DNA of 64,000 nucleotides, taken from NCBI GenBank assembly GCA_023384675.1, contig JAHDVK010000007.1:186001-250000 (forward strand). Reading direction: 5' to 3'. Under the pieces are notes generated by a model, which searched no databases, had not been told where the DNA came from, and was given only the letters and a program-made list of their open reading frames with translations. The position numbers and the translations under genes were made by a program. The first letter of the stretch is position 1. The number at the start of each line of letters is the position of its first letter. Shown here piece after piece: positions 23,473 to 32,976 of the stretch. Origin of the DNA: Bryobacteraceae bacterium (lineage in GTDB: Bacteria > Acidobacteriota > Terriglobia > Bryobacterales > Bryobacteraceae).

Positions 23473-25002
23473 ATGGGCAAGACACGCTTCATGACCGCCG
23501 CCGAGGCCGCCGCGCTCGTCAAGGATGGCGATGTTGTCGCCATCAGCGGCAATGGCGCGGGGATGATTTCGGCGGAGGCTGTTTTCGAGGCGATCGAGAA
23601 GCGCTTCCTTGAAACCGGCCATCCGCGCGAGCTGACGCTGGTGCACTCGCTGGGGCTGGGCGACCGCGAAGCGATGGGCACGAACCGGTTCGCGCACGAA
23701 GGGATGCTGCGCAAGGTGATTGCCGCGCACTTCACGTGGTCGCCGAAGATCCAGCAGATGATCCGCGAGGAGAAGATCGAGGCTTACTGTTTTCCGGGCG
23801 GGGTGATCCAGCATCTGTTGCGCGAAATCGGCGCCGGGCGGCCCGGCCTCTTCACGCATTCGGGCTTGCATACGTTCGTGGACCCGCGCCAGCAGGGCGG
23901 GCGGTGCAATGCGCGCAGCCATGAGGAACTGGTGGAACTGCTCGACATCGGCGGCCAGGAGGTGCTGCGCTACAAGCCGTTCAAGGTGGATGTGGGCATC
24001 ATTCGCGGCACCTTCGCGGACACGAGCGGAAACCTGAGTCCGGAAGAGGAGCCGATCGACATGGATATCCACACCATCGCGCTCGCGGCCCGCAACAGCG
24101 GCGGCGTGGTGATCGCGCAGGCGCGGCAGGTCGTGGAGACGGGCAGTCTGCATCCGCGCCATGTGCGTGTGCCCGGAGTGATGATCGACGCGGTGGTGGA
24201 GGATCCCGCGCAGGAACAATTCTATGGGCTGGGTTACGATGCCAGCATCAGCGGGGGACAGCGCGCACACCTGGCGGGGGTGGCGGCGGAGATTCCGGCG
24301 AAGCTGGAGCGGCGGATCATCGCGCGGCGGGCGGCGATGGAACTGCGCGAAGGCGCTTCCCTCAACTTCGGCTACGGCATTCCGGGCGGGATCTTCGGCG
24401 TGATCGCGGAGCAGGGCGGAGGGGACGCTTTTTGGATGAGCGTGGAGCAGGGCACCCACAACGGCCGGATGCTCGACGGGCGGCTGTTCGGCGCGTCGCG
24501 CAACACCGACGCCATCGTGCCGTCCATCGAGCAGTTCGACTATTACAGCGGCGGCGGCATCGATATCACATTCCTGGGCATGGGCGAGGCCGACGAGGCG
24601 GGCAACGTGAACGTGTCGCACCTGGGCGGGAATCTGATCGGCCCGGGCGGCTTCATCGAGATCGCGCAAAACGCCAAGAAAGTGGTGTTTTGCGGCACTT
24701 TTGACGCGCAGGGAGCGAAGGTGGAATGGGTGGACGGGCGGCTGCGGGTGGTGCAGCCCGGCAAGGCGCGGAAGTTTGTGAAACGAGTGGAGAGGATTAC
24801 GTTTTCGGCCGATTTCGCGCGGCGGACGGGGCAGGAGGTGCTCTACATCACGGAGCGCGCGGTGTTTCGGCTCACCGGGGACGGGCTCGAATTGATCGAA
24901 ACCGCGCCGGGCATCGATCTCGAAAACGACATCCTGGCGATGATGGATTTTCGCCCTCGGGTGGGCGAGGTAGCGACGATGCCGGATGCGGTTTTCGTGT
25001 AG
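23473..25002 (+). CDS. Fused alpha/beta CoA-transferase family I (acetate/propionate CoA-transferase-like)
   Basis: 509 aa, the fused length typical of propionate/acetoacetate CoA-transferases such as YdiF and Pct. The alpha half contains VVAISGNGAGMISAEAVFEA and CFPGGVIQHLLREIGAGRPG. The beta half carries the covalent-catalysis region FWMSVEQGTHNGRMLDGR, with Glu as the acyl-CoA-forming residue, and LNFGYGIPGGIFGVIAE as a conserved Gly-rich loop. The protein moves CoA between carboxylates. Last gene of the acyl-CoA operon with SDR and enoyl-CoA hydratase, 15 nt after the latter, with GGAAGGAGA before its ATG. Probable role: activation or release of a short-chain acid; exact acid unknown. Confidence 0.9.
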   Translation: MGKTRFMTAAEAAALVKDGDVVAISGNGAGMISAEAVFEAIEKRFLETGHPRELTLVHSLGLGDREAMGTNRFAHEGMLRKVIAAHFTWSPKIQQMIREEKIEAYCFPGGVIQHLLREIGAGRPGLFTHSGLHTFVDPRQQGGRCNARSHEELVELLDIGGQEVLRYKPFKVDVGIIRGTFADTSGNLSPEEEPIDMDIHTIALAARNSGGVVIAQARQVVETGSLHPRHVRVPGVMIDAVVEDPAQEQFYGLGYDASISGGQRAHLAGVAAEIPAKLERRIIARRAAMELREGASLNFGYGIPGGIFGVIAEQGGGDAFWMSVEQGTHNGRMLDGRLFGASRNTDAIVPSIEQFDYYSGGGIDITFLGMGEADEAGNVNVSHLGGNLIGPGGFIEIAQNAKKVVFCGTFDAQGAKVEWVDGRLRVVQPGKARKFVKRVERITFSADFARRTGQEVLYITERAVFRLTGDGLELIETAPGIDLENDILAMMDFRPRVGEVATMPDAVFV

Positions 25003-25017
25003 GCCCGCGCCGGACGC

Positions 25018-26214
25018 TTAACGGGATTGCGGCGGCGCCTGGTTTCTTCCAGGCCAGACGTGCGTGGCGAGGATTTGCGGCCGGCCCGCCCGGCCGCGGT
25101 GGACTTCAGAGCGGAGGATGATCTGCAGGTTCTGCTTTTCCCAGCCGGGCGGCGCGATTGCGGCGAATTCCTCGAATAGCGCCGGCGTGGTCAGAAACTC
25201 CGCCGCGTTCTGCGTGCCATGGGCGGTGGCGCCGGCGGCCATGAAGACCGGGCGGCCCGTGTCGGCGGTTGTCAGCCTTACCACCATTGACAGGGCGTCC
25301 GTCATTTCCTCGGAATGGAGCAACCGTGGCTGGTACCAACCGCGGCCGGGATTCTCTTTGTCCACGATTCCATGGCGAGCGGCTTCCTGAACGAAGGTGT
25401 AGCGCAGGCCGCTGGTGAGGCGCATGGTCCATTCCGAGGTGAAAGCCCCCAATAGAATGGCGGGCTGGCCCTTCAAGTCCTCCAGTGAAACCTCCTGCCC
25501 GATTTTCAACACAAAGGGCACGTGCCGGGCGGTGAGGAGCGAAGCGAACTGGGCCGCGCCGTAGGCGGCGCCGATTCCGACGTAGTAGTTGGTCTTCTTG
25601 CCTAGCTTTTCGACAGGAACGGCTGGTCCCTCGGGCAAGCCGCCTCCGCTGAAGTCCGCGTCCCAGACGAGCGGCGCAGGCAGGCTGATGAGGACTGACG
25701 CTCGCGGCTGAATTGCGGGGGCCCACAAGGCGTCCAGGGCGTGCCTGGCCGTGACCGCGCGCTGGGTGGTGAACCACAATGCGAGGGCGCCCGCTGCGAG
25801 CAGTAACGCGGCGGCGGTCTTCCAGTGCCGGAGCCAGATGTCGCGAGGCGGGGCCAGAGGCTGCACTACGGGTACGTAATGACCAGACGGCAACTCGATG
25901 CGCAACCGGGCATCGGGATGCTCATTGTAGTATTGAGCGAGGCGCTTTCTAACCTCCAGGGCCTTCACGCGGACAATCGAGTCGTGAGCGGGATCATAAT
26001 CCGCGTCGCGGCCGAAGACCTCGATCGCGATGGTCCGCTCCTTGATCTCCTCCGCGCGGCCGGCGAGCCACTCCTCAACCACGAACTGCAGGAAGCCTTT
26101 CGAACGCGCGCTGCCGGCAAACGCCGGGCTGGCGAGAATCGATCCGAGCGCGGCGCGGATTTCGTCTTCGCGAGGATGCAATCCGGGCTTTGTCGTGGCC
26201 AGGCTCTTCAGCAA
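25018..26214 (-). CDS. Membrane-bound regulator-like protein of Acidobacteriota (CadC/ToxR-style layout)
   Basis: 398 aa from a TTG codon. The N-terminal 110 residues have a pattern frequent in Solibacter proteins: SKGFLQFVVEEWLAGRAEEI, then ERTIAIEVFGRDADYDPAHD and SIVRVKALEVRKRLAQYYNE. This looks like a helical, possibly DNA-binding module. One TM helix follows (AAALLLAAGALALWFTTQ, about 135-152), then a periplasmic domain of 240 residues rich in beta structure, probably a ligand sensor. The gene is divergent from the Oar-type receptor 288 nt away, an arrangement suggesting it regulates that locus. The function is inferred from layout and position; start uncertain because no Shine-Dalgarno sequence is visible. 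Confidence 0.6.
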   Translation of the reverse strand: MLKSLATTKPGLHPREDEIRAALGSILASPAFAGSARSKGFLQFVVEEWLAGRAEEIKERTIAIEVFGRDADYDPAHDSIVRVKALEVRKRLAQYYNEHPDARLRIELPSGHYVPVVQPLAPPRDIWLRHWKTAAALLLAAGALALWFTTQRAVTARHALDALWAPAIQPRASVLISLPAPLVWDADFSGGGLPEGPAVPVEKLGKKTNYYVGIGAAYGAAQFASLLTARHVPFVLKIGQEVSLEDLKGQPAILLGAFTSEWTMRLTSGLRYTFVQEAARHGIVDKENPGRGWYQPRLLHSEEMTDALSMVVRLTTADTGRPVFMAAGATAHGTQNAAEFLTTPALFEEFAAIAPPGWEKQNLQIILRSEVHRGRAGRPQILATHVWPGRNQAPPQSR

Positions 26215-26502
26215 AGTGAAACTATCATACCGCTTTGTAGCAGGAGTGCAAACGGGGGGGGATAACGAACCCGTAACCTGATTTCAAGTTGTGTATTTTA
26301 AGAGCTTTACTATCGTAACCCCTCGCGTAGCATACCGGAACGGCGACATGCGGCCGCTTCCATGTTTGAATGGTCATGCAGAAGTTGACGTTCAGGGAGA
26401 TCCGCCTTCGATGAGCCAAAGTTCAGGATGCCTCAGGAGTGCGTCCTTTTCGATGGCGGGTTTCGGCGGCTTCTGTTGATGAAGGGAGAAAGGAATTCGG
26501 TC
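26215..26502. other. Divergent promoter region of the receptor/sulfatase locus
   Basis: 288 nt between the TTG of the regulator-like gene and the ATG of the receptor. It has an AT-rich patch near 26286-26318 (TTGTGTATTTTAAGAGC), the likely promoter area. No gene is supported. The 75 nt before 26503 are open in frame with the receptor but lack signal-peptide character. Confidence 0.4.
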
Positions 26503-29500
26503 ATGACTCGTTCCTTCAGATTGATGACCCTCGGTCTTATCGCGGGAGCACTGTGCCTCGGGCAAGATCCGCGCGGGAGTTTTATGGGAGCCGTCACGGA
26601 CGTCACTGGGGCGGTGGTGCCAGGGGCGTCAGTGCGCTTCACGCACGGCGACACCCAGATTACGTTCACGACCCAAAGCAACGAGCAGGGCAACTACGAT
26701 GCCCCGTACTTGCGTACGGGCGGGTATTCGGTGACCTGCACGGTACCGGGGTTCAAAACCTGGACCCGGGGCGGGCTGGAATTGCGCATCGGCGAGCGCG
26801 TGCGGGTCGATATCCAGCTTGAGATTGGTGATGTGGCGGAGACGGTGGAGGTGACCGCCGAGGCGCCGGTGCTGGAAGTCACTACCGGCAGCATCGCCCA
26901 GATCATCGACACCAAACAGCTCGAGAATATGCCCATGCGGAGCGGCAACGTGTCGTGGCTGTATGCGATGGCGCCGGGTACGGTGCTGACCGGGCTGCCG
27001 CAGGATGGCCCCTGGAACATCAGCCAGAATTCGGCCGTGAGCGTCGCCGGTTCCGGCACCAGCGGCGGCATCGACTACAACGTGGACGGGGTGAGCAACA
27101 ACTCCTACGGCGGCCAAACGGCCTTTGTCCCGCCGCCGGATATGGTGGAGGAGATCCGCCTGAATACGACCAGCTATGACGCATCGGTCGGCAACACCAT
27201 GGGCGGGCAGGTCAACATCAGTCTGAAATCCGGCACCAACCGGCTGCGGGGCACTCTCAGCTACGCCCAGTCCACCGGCCCCATGATGGCGCGCAACTTC
27301 TTTACCAACCGCTTCATCTTTGATCCCAATACCGGGCCCATCACGCCCGAGAAAATCAAGGCGAATACGCCATTGCTCCGCTGGACGCGCTATACGGCGG
27401 TGGTGGGCGGTCCGGTTTATATCCCGAAGCTCTATGACGGCCGCAACCGGACCTTTTGGCAGTTCGGATTCCAGGCCCATGAGCGGCGGCGTCCGGTGGC
27501 ATCGCTGCATACGGTGCCCACCGCGGAGCAGGCGCAGGGCAATTTCTCCTCCCTGCTGGCCATCGGGCCGAACTACCAGATCTATGACCCCTTCACCACG
27601 CGGCCGGAAGGAGCCAACCGCTTCCGCCGGGATCCGCTGCCGAACAACATTATCCCCTCCAGCCGCATCGATCCCGTGGCCCGGCGCATTCTGGGCTACT
27701 TCCCCGATCCCAATAACGCAGGAACCGCCGATTTCCAGAACAACTATTCCCGCACCCGGCAGGAGGGCCAGGATCTGTACCAGCCCATCGCCCGAGTGGA
27801 CCACAATTTCAGCGAACGCCACCGGATGTTCGCCCGCTACACCCATAGCGATTTCAACGGGCGTTTCGACGAACTGATCTCCGGTAGCGACATCCGCGGG
27901 CGGATGCGGCAGCGCCCGCACCGCGGCGTGGCATTCGACAAGGTGTGGGTGGCCTCGCCCCAACTGGTCGTGGACGTCCGTTATGGCTTCACCTGGTTCC
28001 GAGAGTTCGAGACGTTCCGCAATATCGGCTGGGATCTCACGGAATTCGGTTTTTCGCGCGATCTGATCAGCCAGATGGATCAGCGCGCGATCTCGTTCCC
28101 CGCGATTACGGTGCAAGGCATGCTGCCTCTCGGCAACAATGGCGGATTCAACCAGACCTATTACAGTCACAACCTGCTGGCCACCACCAACTGGACCCGG
28201 GGCAACCACTCGCTGAAGTTCGGTTTTGACGGCCGTCTGCAGTTTGATAACAGCGTCAACTTCGGCAACGTCGCGCCCGCCATGCAGTTCCAGCCCACCT
28301 TCACGCGCGGGCCGCTGGACAACTCCCCTCAGAGCCCCGCCGGCGTCGGACAGGGCACCGCCAGCCTGCTCTTTGGGATTCCCACGGCCGGCGGCATCGA
28401 TGTGAATGACTCCCGCGCGGAAAAATCCCCGTTCTATGGACTGTTCGTGCAGGACGACTGGCGGGCCACCCGCAAATTGACCATCAATCTGGGGGTCCGC
28501 TGGGAATACGAAGGACCGATCGTCGAGCGGTATGACCGGACTTCGCGCGATTTCGATTTCACCACCGTCAATCCGATCCAGTCCGTCGCCCGAGCCCAAT
28601 ACGCGCTGAACCCGATTCCGGAAATCGCCCCGGAGCAGTTCCGGACCACCGGCGGCCTCACGTTCGCCGGGGTGGGGGTCCCCCGGCAGGTGCGCGAGCC
28701 CTTCTACCAGGCTTTTATGCCGAGAATCGGGTTTGCCTACCAGCCCAACAACCGCATGGTCCTGCGCGGCGGTTATGGCATCTTCTTCGGCCTCATCGGT
28801 TCGCTGTTCGATGACGTCTCGCAGCCTGGCTACAACCAGCGGACCAACATCATTCCCACCAATGACAACGGCGTCACGTACGCGGCTTCGATCGCCAACC
28901 CGTTCCCCGGCGGATTGCAGCGCCCCATTGGCAACTCCCAGGGGCTGGAAACCTTCCTGGGCCGCGCTCCCGGTTTCTTCGCCGCCGACGGCCGCCGGCC
29001 TTATACCCAGCGCTGGAGCTATTCCATGCAGTTCGAGCCGCTCACCCGCACCGTGGTCGAAGTCGGCTACATCGGTTCGCGCGCCACCAGGCTGCGCGTC
29101 AACACGCCCATGAACCCGATCCCGCGTGAGCTGCTCAGCACGCTGCCGGTGCGCGACAACCCCACCATCAACTACCTCACCAGTCAGGTTCGCAATCCCT
29201 TCCGCGGCATCGCCGGCTTCGCAGGCACCGGACTGTTCACGAACCTCAACGTGGGCCGGCAGCAACTGCTGCGGTCCCTGCCCCACTTCACCGATCTGGC
29301 GACCGGACTTCCGGCAGGAATGAGCTGGTACAACGCCGCCACGCTGCGCGTGGAGCGCCGCTTCGCCAACGGCTTCCAGGCCCAGTTCAACTACACCTGG
29401 TCCAAGACCATGGAAGCCATTACCTACCTCAACGACGTCGACCTCGCCCCCGAGTACCGGATCTCGGATCTCGACCGGCCTCACCGAGTCACCTTCAGCG

Positions 29501-30015
29501 GCATTTATGAACTGCCGTTCGGACGCGGGCAACGCTTCGGCTCGACCCTACCCCGATGGCTCGATTACGCGGTCGGCGGCTGGCAGGCCAACGCGGTCTT
29601 CCAGCGGCAGAGCGGTCCGGGACTCAATTTCGGCAATGTGATTTACAACGGCACTTGGGAGAGCCTGCGCATGCCCGCGGGCCAGCAATCGATCGACAAC
29701 TGGTTCAACACCGCCCAGTTCGAACGGAATGCCCAGCAGCAGCTGGAATTGAACGTCCGCAGCTTCCCGACTCGCGTCGCAGCCGTTCGAGCGGATCGGA
29801 TCTATGTCTGGGACATGTCCCTGCACAAGAACTTCCAGATCCGGGAAGGGTTGCGCGTGCAGCTTCGCGGCGAGGCGGAAGCCGCAACGAACACGCCGAT
29901 CTTCAACCCGCCGAATACGGCTCCGGCAAGCACGGTTTTCGGACAAGTCACTCAAACCCTCGGCGGTGGCCAGGAGCAGCGGCGCATCTTCGTCATGCTA
30001 CGCATCCTGTTCTAA
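26503..30015 (+). CDS. Oar-type TonB-dependent receptor with N-terminal carboxypeptidase-regulatory domain
   Basis: 1170 aa from the ATG at 26503, preceded by AAGGA; a frame open to 26428 lies before a much better signal peptide (MTRSFRLMTLGLIAGALCLG). An Ig-like regulatory domain (about 24-110) contains GSFMGAVTDVTGAVVPGASV and SNEQGNYDAPYLRTGGYSV. A plug-like region follows (about 115-240: VEVTAEAPVLEVTTGSIAQI, then NVDGVSNNSYGG). The barrel runs to the terminal Phe (VMLRILF). Receptors of this class dominate Acidobacteriota and are thought to import glycans or bulky substrates with TonB energy. It is followed by two sulfatases, which suggests import of a sulfated glycan. Confidence 0.9.
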   Translation: MTRSFRLMTLGLIAGALCLGQDPRGSFMGAVTDVTGAVVPGASVRFTHGDTQITFTTQSNEQGNYDAPYLRTGGYSVTCTVPGFKTWTRGGLELRIGERVRVDIQLEIGDVAETVEVTAEAPVLEVTTGSIAQIIDTKQLENMPMRSGNVSWLYAMAPGTVLTGLPQDGPWNISQNSAVSVAGSGTSGGIDYNVDGVSNNSYGGQTAFVPPPDMVEEIRLNTTSYDASVGNTMGGQVNISLKSGTNRLRGTLSYAQSTGPMMARNFFTNRFIFDPNTGPITPEKIKANTPLLRWTRYTAVVGGPVYIPKLYDGRNRTFWQFGFQAHERRRPVASLHTVPTAEQAQGNFSSLLAIGPNYQIYDPFTTRPEGANRFRRDPLPNNIIPSSRIDPVARRILGYFPDPNNAGTADFQNNYSRTRQEGQDLYQPIARVDHNFSERHRMFARYTHSDFNGRFDELISGSDIRGRMRQRPHRGVAFDKVWVASPQLVVDVRYGFTWFREFETFRNIGWDLTEFGFSRDLISQMDQRAISFPAITVQGMLPLGNNGGFNQTYYSHNLLATTNWTRGNHSLKFGFDGRLQFDNSVNFGNVAPAMQFQPTFTRGPLDNSPQSPAGVGQGTASLLFGIPTAGGIDVNDSRAEKSPFYGLFVQDDWRATRKLTINLGVRWEYEGPIVERYDRTSRDFDFTTVNPIQSVARAQYALNPIPEIAPEQFRTTGGLTFAGVGVPRQVREPFYQAFMPRIGFAYQPNNRMVLRGGYGIFFGLIGSLFDDVSQPGYNQRTNIIPTNDNGVTYAASIANPFPGGLQRPIGNSQGLETFLGRAPGFFAADGRRPYTQRWSYSMQFEPLTRTVVEVGYIGSRATRLRVNTPMNPIPRELLSTLPVRDNPTINYLTSQVRNPFRGIAGFAGTGLFTNLNVGRQQLLRSLPHFTDLATGLPAGMSWYNAATLRVERRFANGFQAQFNYTWSKTMEAITYLNDVDLAPEYRISDLDRPHRVTFSGIYELPFGRGQRFGSTLPRWLDYAVGGWQANAVFQRQSGPGLNFGNVIYNGTWESLRMPAGQQSIDNWFNTAQFERNAQQQLELNVRSFPTRVAAVRADRIYVWDMSLHKNFQIREGLRVQLRGEAEAATNTPIFNPPNTAPASTVFGQVTQTLGGGQEQRRIFVMLRILF

Positions 30016-30026
30016 ATCTTCTTCAG

Positions 30027-30057
30027 GAAGCAGGCTGCCCGGGCGGCAGCCTGCTTC
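30027..30057 (+). terminator. 13-bp intercistronic hairpin between receptor and first sulfatase
   Basis: A perfect 13-bp stem (30027-30039 pairs with 30045-30057) with a 5-nt loop CGGGC. It lies 12 nt after the receptor stop and directly before the sulfatase Shine-Dalgarno GAGGAG. No T-run follows, so it is better seen as an intercistronic attenuator or RNA-stabilising hairpin than as an intrinsic terminator. Confidence 0.6.
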
Positions 30058-30076
30058 TGAGGAGTCTCTCCGATCC

Positions 30077-31441
30077 ATGCTCAACCGCCGCCAGTTTCTC
30101 GCATCCGCCGCCGCGCTCGCTCAGCCCGCGCGCCGCCGGCCTAACATCGTGGTCTTCTTCACCGACGACCAGGGCTACGGCGATCTCGGCCCCTTTGGAG
30201 CCACCGGGTACGAAACGCCGCATTTCGACCGGATGGCGCGCGAGGGCGTGAAGTTCACCAGCTTCTACTCCGCTGCGCCCGTCTGCACGCCCTCCCGCGC
30301 CGCCCTCCTCACCGGCTGTTATCCCATCCGGGTCGGGCTGGGCCACCGCGTGCTCTTCCCGTATTCGGTGACCGGCCTCGATCCGGATGAAGTCACCATC
30401 GCCGACATGCTGAAGCCGCTCGGCTACGCCACGGGCTGCATTGGGAAATGGCACCTCGGACACCTGCCGAAGTTCCTGCCTACCGAGCAGGGTTTCGATT
30501 ATTACTACGGCGTTCCGTACAGCAACGACATGGGCGGGTCGAACTATCAGCAGATTTCGTTTAAGGCGCCGCCGCTGCCGGTGATGCGGAATAAGGAGAT
30601 CATCGAGCGGGCGCCGGCGCAGGCCTCGCTGACCGGGCGCTTCACGGAGGAAGCGGTGCGTTTCATCCGGCAGCATGCCAGCGAGCCCTTCTTTTTGTAT
30701 GTGCCCCACTGCATGCCGCACACGCCGCTCGACGCCTCGGAGGCCTTCAAGGGCAAGAGCGCGCACGGCCTGTACGGCGATGTAATTCGCGAACTGGATT
30801 GGAGCATGGGAGAGATTCTCGGGGCCTTACGGTCCCAGGGCATCGATGACAACACGATGGTGTTGTTCACCTCCGACAACGGACCTGTTGTGTGGGAGGG
30901 TTTGCGGCGAGGCTACCGGAGCGGCTCGGCCGGTCCTCTGCGCGGCGCGAAGAATTCGACGTGGGAGGGCGGGATGCGGGTCCCGTTTCTGGCCCGCTGG
31001 CCGGGGCGCATCGCCCCGGGGCGTGTTTGCGATGAACTCGCGACCACGATGGACGTGCTGCCCACTGTCGCGCAATTGACTGGAGCACAACCGCCTCGCG
31101 ATCGCATCATCGACGGCCGCTCCATCGTGCCTCTGCTGACGGGCGAATCCGGCGCGCGCACACCGCACGACCGCTTCTATTACTACCGGGACGACCGCCT
31201 CGAGGCCGTGCGCAGCGGCGACTGGAAGCTCCATGTCCACAAGCCGGACTGGCCCGCGCAAAGCCCGCCGCAACTCTATAACCTGCGGTCCGATATCGGA
31301 GAAACCACGGATCTCGCCGCGGGTCAGCCCGCGGCGGTACAGCGCCTGCAGGCCTTCGCCGCCGAGGCGCGTGAGGACCTCGGTGATGCAGCGATCCGCA
31401 AAGTAGGCCGCAACGTCCGCCCCATCGGCAGGATTCCATAA
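30077..31441 (+). CDS. Tat-exported arylsulfatase-like sulfatase, S1 family
   Basis: 454 aa from the ATG at 30077. The leader MLNRRQFLASAAALAQ is a twin-arginine signal. Metal ligands are FFTDDQGYGDLG (D30, D31), and the formylglycine motif is PVCTPSRAALLTG with C70. CIGKWHLGH supplies the active-site Lys-His pair and LFTSDNGP the later Asp-Asn pair, so the catalytic set is complete. It follows the receptor by 61 nt with a strong hairpin in between, and the next sulfatase by 15 nt. Likely periplasmic desulfation of the imported glycan. Substrate position specificity is unknown. Confidence 0.9.
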   Translation: MLNRRQFLASAAALAQPARRRPNIVVFFTDDQGYGDLGPFGATGYETPHFDRMAREGVKFTSFYSAAPVCTPSRAALLTGCYPIRVGLGHRVLFPYSVTGLDPDEVTIADMLKPLGYATGCIGKWHLGHLPKFLPTEQGFDYYYGVPYSNDMGGSNYQQISFKAPPLPVMRNKEIIERAPAQASLTGRFTEEAVRFIRQHASEPFFLYVPHCMPHTPLDASEAFKGKSAHGLYGDVIRELDWSMGEILGALRSQGIDDNTMVLFTSDNGPVVWEGLRRGYRSGSAGPLRGAKNSTWEGGMRVPFLARWPGRIAPGRVCDELATTMDVLPTVAQLTGAQPPRDRIIDGRSIVPLLTGESGARTPHDRFYYYRDDRLEAVRSGDWKLHVHKPDWPAQSPPQLYNLRSDIGETTDLAAGQPAAVQRLQAFAAEAREDLGDAAIRKVGRNVRPIGRIP

Positions 31442-31456
31442 ACCAGGAGAGCCATT

Positions 31457-32893
31457 ATGAACCGCCGCAATTTCATGCAAACCGCAGCGTTGGCGGGGGC
31501 CGCTCCAGCCCTCGCGCAGCAGAAGGAGGGCGCGCTCGCGCCCGGCTTCACTCCTGTCGAACAGCCCAATGTGATCTGGCTGTTCAGCGATCAACACCGG
31601 GCGCAGGCCATTGCCTCGAACGGCGATCCGAATGTCTCCACGCCCAACATGGACCGGATGGCGGTGGATGGAGTCACGTTCTCGAACGCCATTTCGGGCT
31701 TCCCGCTGTGCTGCCCGTTTCGCGGGTCGCTGTTGACGGGGCTGTACGCGCACAAGTGCGTGCCGGGGCACCAGTATCCGCTGCCGAAAGGGCAACCGAC
31801 GCTCGCGCAACCGTTCAAGGAGGCGGGGTACCACACGGCATGGTTCGGCAAGTGGCACCTCGGCGGGTGGCAGGAGAGCCAAGGGCGCGCGGCGCATTAC
31901 ATCATGCCTCAGGACATGCGCGGCGGCTTCGACACGTGGGTCGGCTATGAGAACAACAACTCGCAGTGGGATTGCTGGGTGCATGGCGGGCAGGGCAAGG
32001 AGGCATTCCATTACCGCCTGCCCGGCTACGAGACCGACGAACTCACGAACCTCTTCATCAAGCACCTGAAAGAGCGTGCGGAAGCGAAGAAGGCGGGCAA
32101 ACGCCAGCCGTTCTTCGCCGCGTTGTCGGTGCAGCCGCCGCACGATCCCTATCAGGCGCCGGAAGAGTATATGCACCGCTACCGCGCGGGCGCGCTGGAG
32201 TTGAGGCCCAATGTGCCGCGCTCAGCGGCGATCGAACTGCAGGCGCGCCGTGAGCTGTGCGGCTATTATGCGATGGTGGATAACTGGGACCACAACATCG
32301 GCCGGATCCGCAAGGCGCTGGACGATTTGGGAATGGCTTTCGAGACCCACGTCATTCACCTGTCGGACCACGGCGACATGCTGGGTTCCCACGGGCAGTT
32401 CCGGAAGATGAACCCGTATGAAGAGTCGATCCGGATTCCTTTCCAGATTTCGGGAGAGCAGCCGCGCTATCAGCAGCGGGCCGTGGGGCACAACGATGTC
32501 TTCATCAATACGCCGGATATCGCGCCGACCACGCTCGGGCTTTGCGGCATCAGGAAGCCAGACTGGATGCAGGGTCAGGACCTCTCGGGCTGGCGGCGGC
32601 TGGACCGGCCGCGTCCGGCGAAGCCGGATTCTGCCTATCTGCAGACCGTGATCCCGACGGGTCACGGCTACAGCGTCAATAAGCCCTATCGCGGCGTGGT
32701 GACGGCCGACGGGTGGAAGTATGCGTGTTTCGAGGGGATTTCGTATGTGATGTACAACCTGAACGAAGACCCCTACGAGCAGGTGAACGTGGCGCACAAC
32801 AACCGTTACGCCGCCGAGCGCAAGAAACTGATTGCGCGCGTCCGGCAATGGGCGGCGGACACGGGCGACAAGTTCACGTTTCCGGACAACTGA
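31457..32893 (+). CDS. Tat-exported sulfatase with CCPFR active-site motif
   Basis: 478 aa with RBS AGGAGAG and Tat leader MNRRNFMQTAALAGAAPALA. The active-site segment is GFPLCCPFRGSLLTG: C85-C86-P87-F88-R89. This satisfies C-x-P-x-R but replaces the common C-(S/T)-P-S-R. Metal ligands are LFSDQHRAQ (D45, Q46) and LSDHGDMLGSHGQF. Formylglycine is probably still made from C85. It is 15 nt behind the preceding sulfatase, so the pair is translated together. The different active sites suggest two different sulfate linkages on the same glycan. No sulfatase-maturating enzyme is present in this window. Confidence 0.9.
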   Translation: MNRRNFMQTAALAGAAPALAQQKEGALAPGFTPVEQPNVIWLFSDQHRAQAIASNGDPNVSTPNMDRMAVDGVTFSNAISGFPLCCPFRGSLLTGLYAHKCVPGHQYPLPKGQPTLAQPFKEAGYHTAWFGKWHLGGWQESQGRAAHYIMPQDMRGGFDTWVGYENNNSQWDCWVHGGQGKEAFHYRLPGYETDELTNLFIKHLKERAEAKKAGKRQPFFAALSVQPPHDPYQAPEEYMHRYRAGALELRPNVPRSAAIELQARRELCGYYAMVDNWDHNIGRIRKALDDLGMAFETHVIHLSDHGDMLGSHGQFRKMNPYEESIRIPFQISGEQPRYQQRAVGHNDVFINTPDIAPTTLGLCGIRKPDWMQGQDLSGWRRLDRPRPAKPDSAYLQTVIPTGHGYSVNKPYRGVVTADGWKYACFEGISYVMYNLNEDPYEQVNVAHNNRYAAERKKLIARVRQWAADTGDKFTFPDN

Positions 32894-32976
32894 GCGGGTT
32901 GAAGCGCGGGTTGACGGCTTGGAATGATCCGGCCGGAAGGGGTTGATGTGGCAGCGGGGTTCAGGCCGCACCCTGT

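Noticed and set aside
22705-24669. Long minus-strand open frame opposite the hydratase and CoA-transferase
   Set aside because: Arg/His-rich shadow of two well-supported genes with intact catalytic motifs.
26629-29532. 967-codon minus-strand frame opposite the receptor
   Set aside because: Low-complexity shadow; the plus strand holds a clear receptor with signal peptide and C-terminal Phe.
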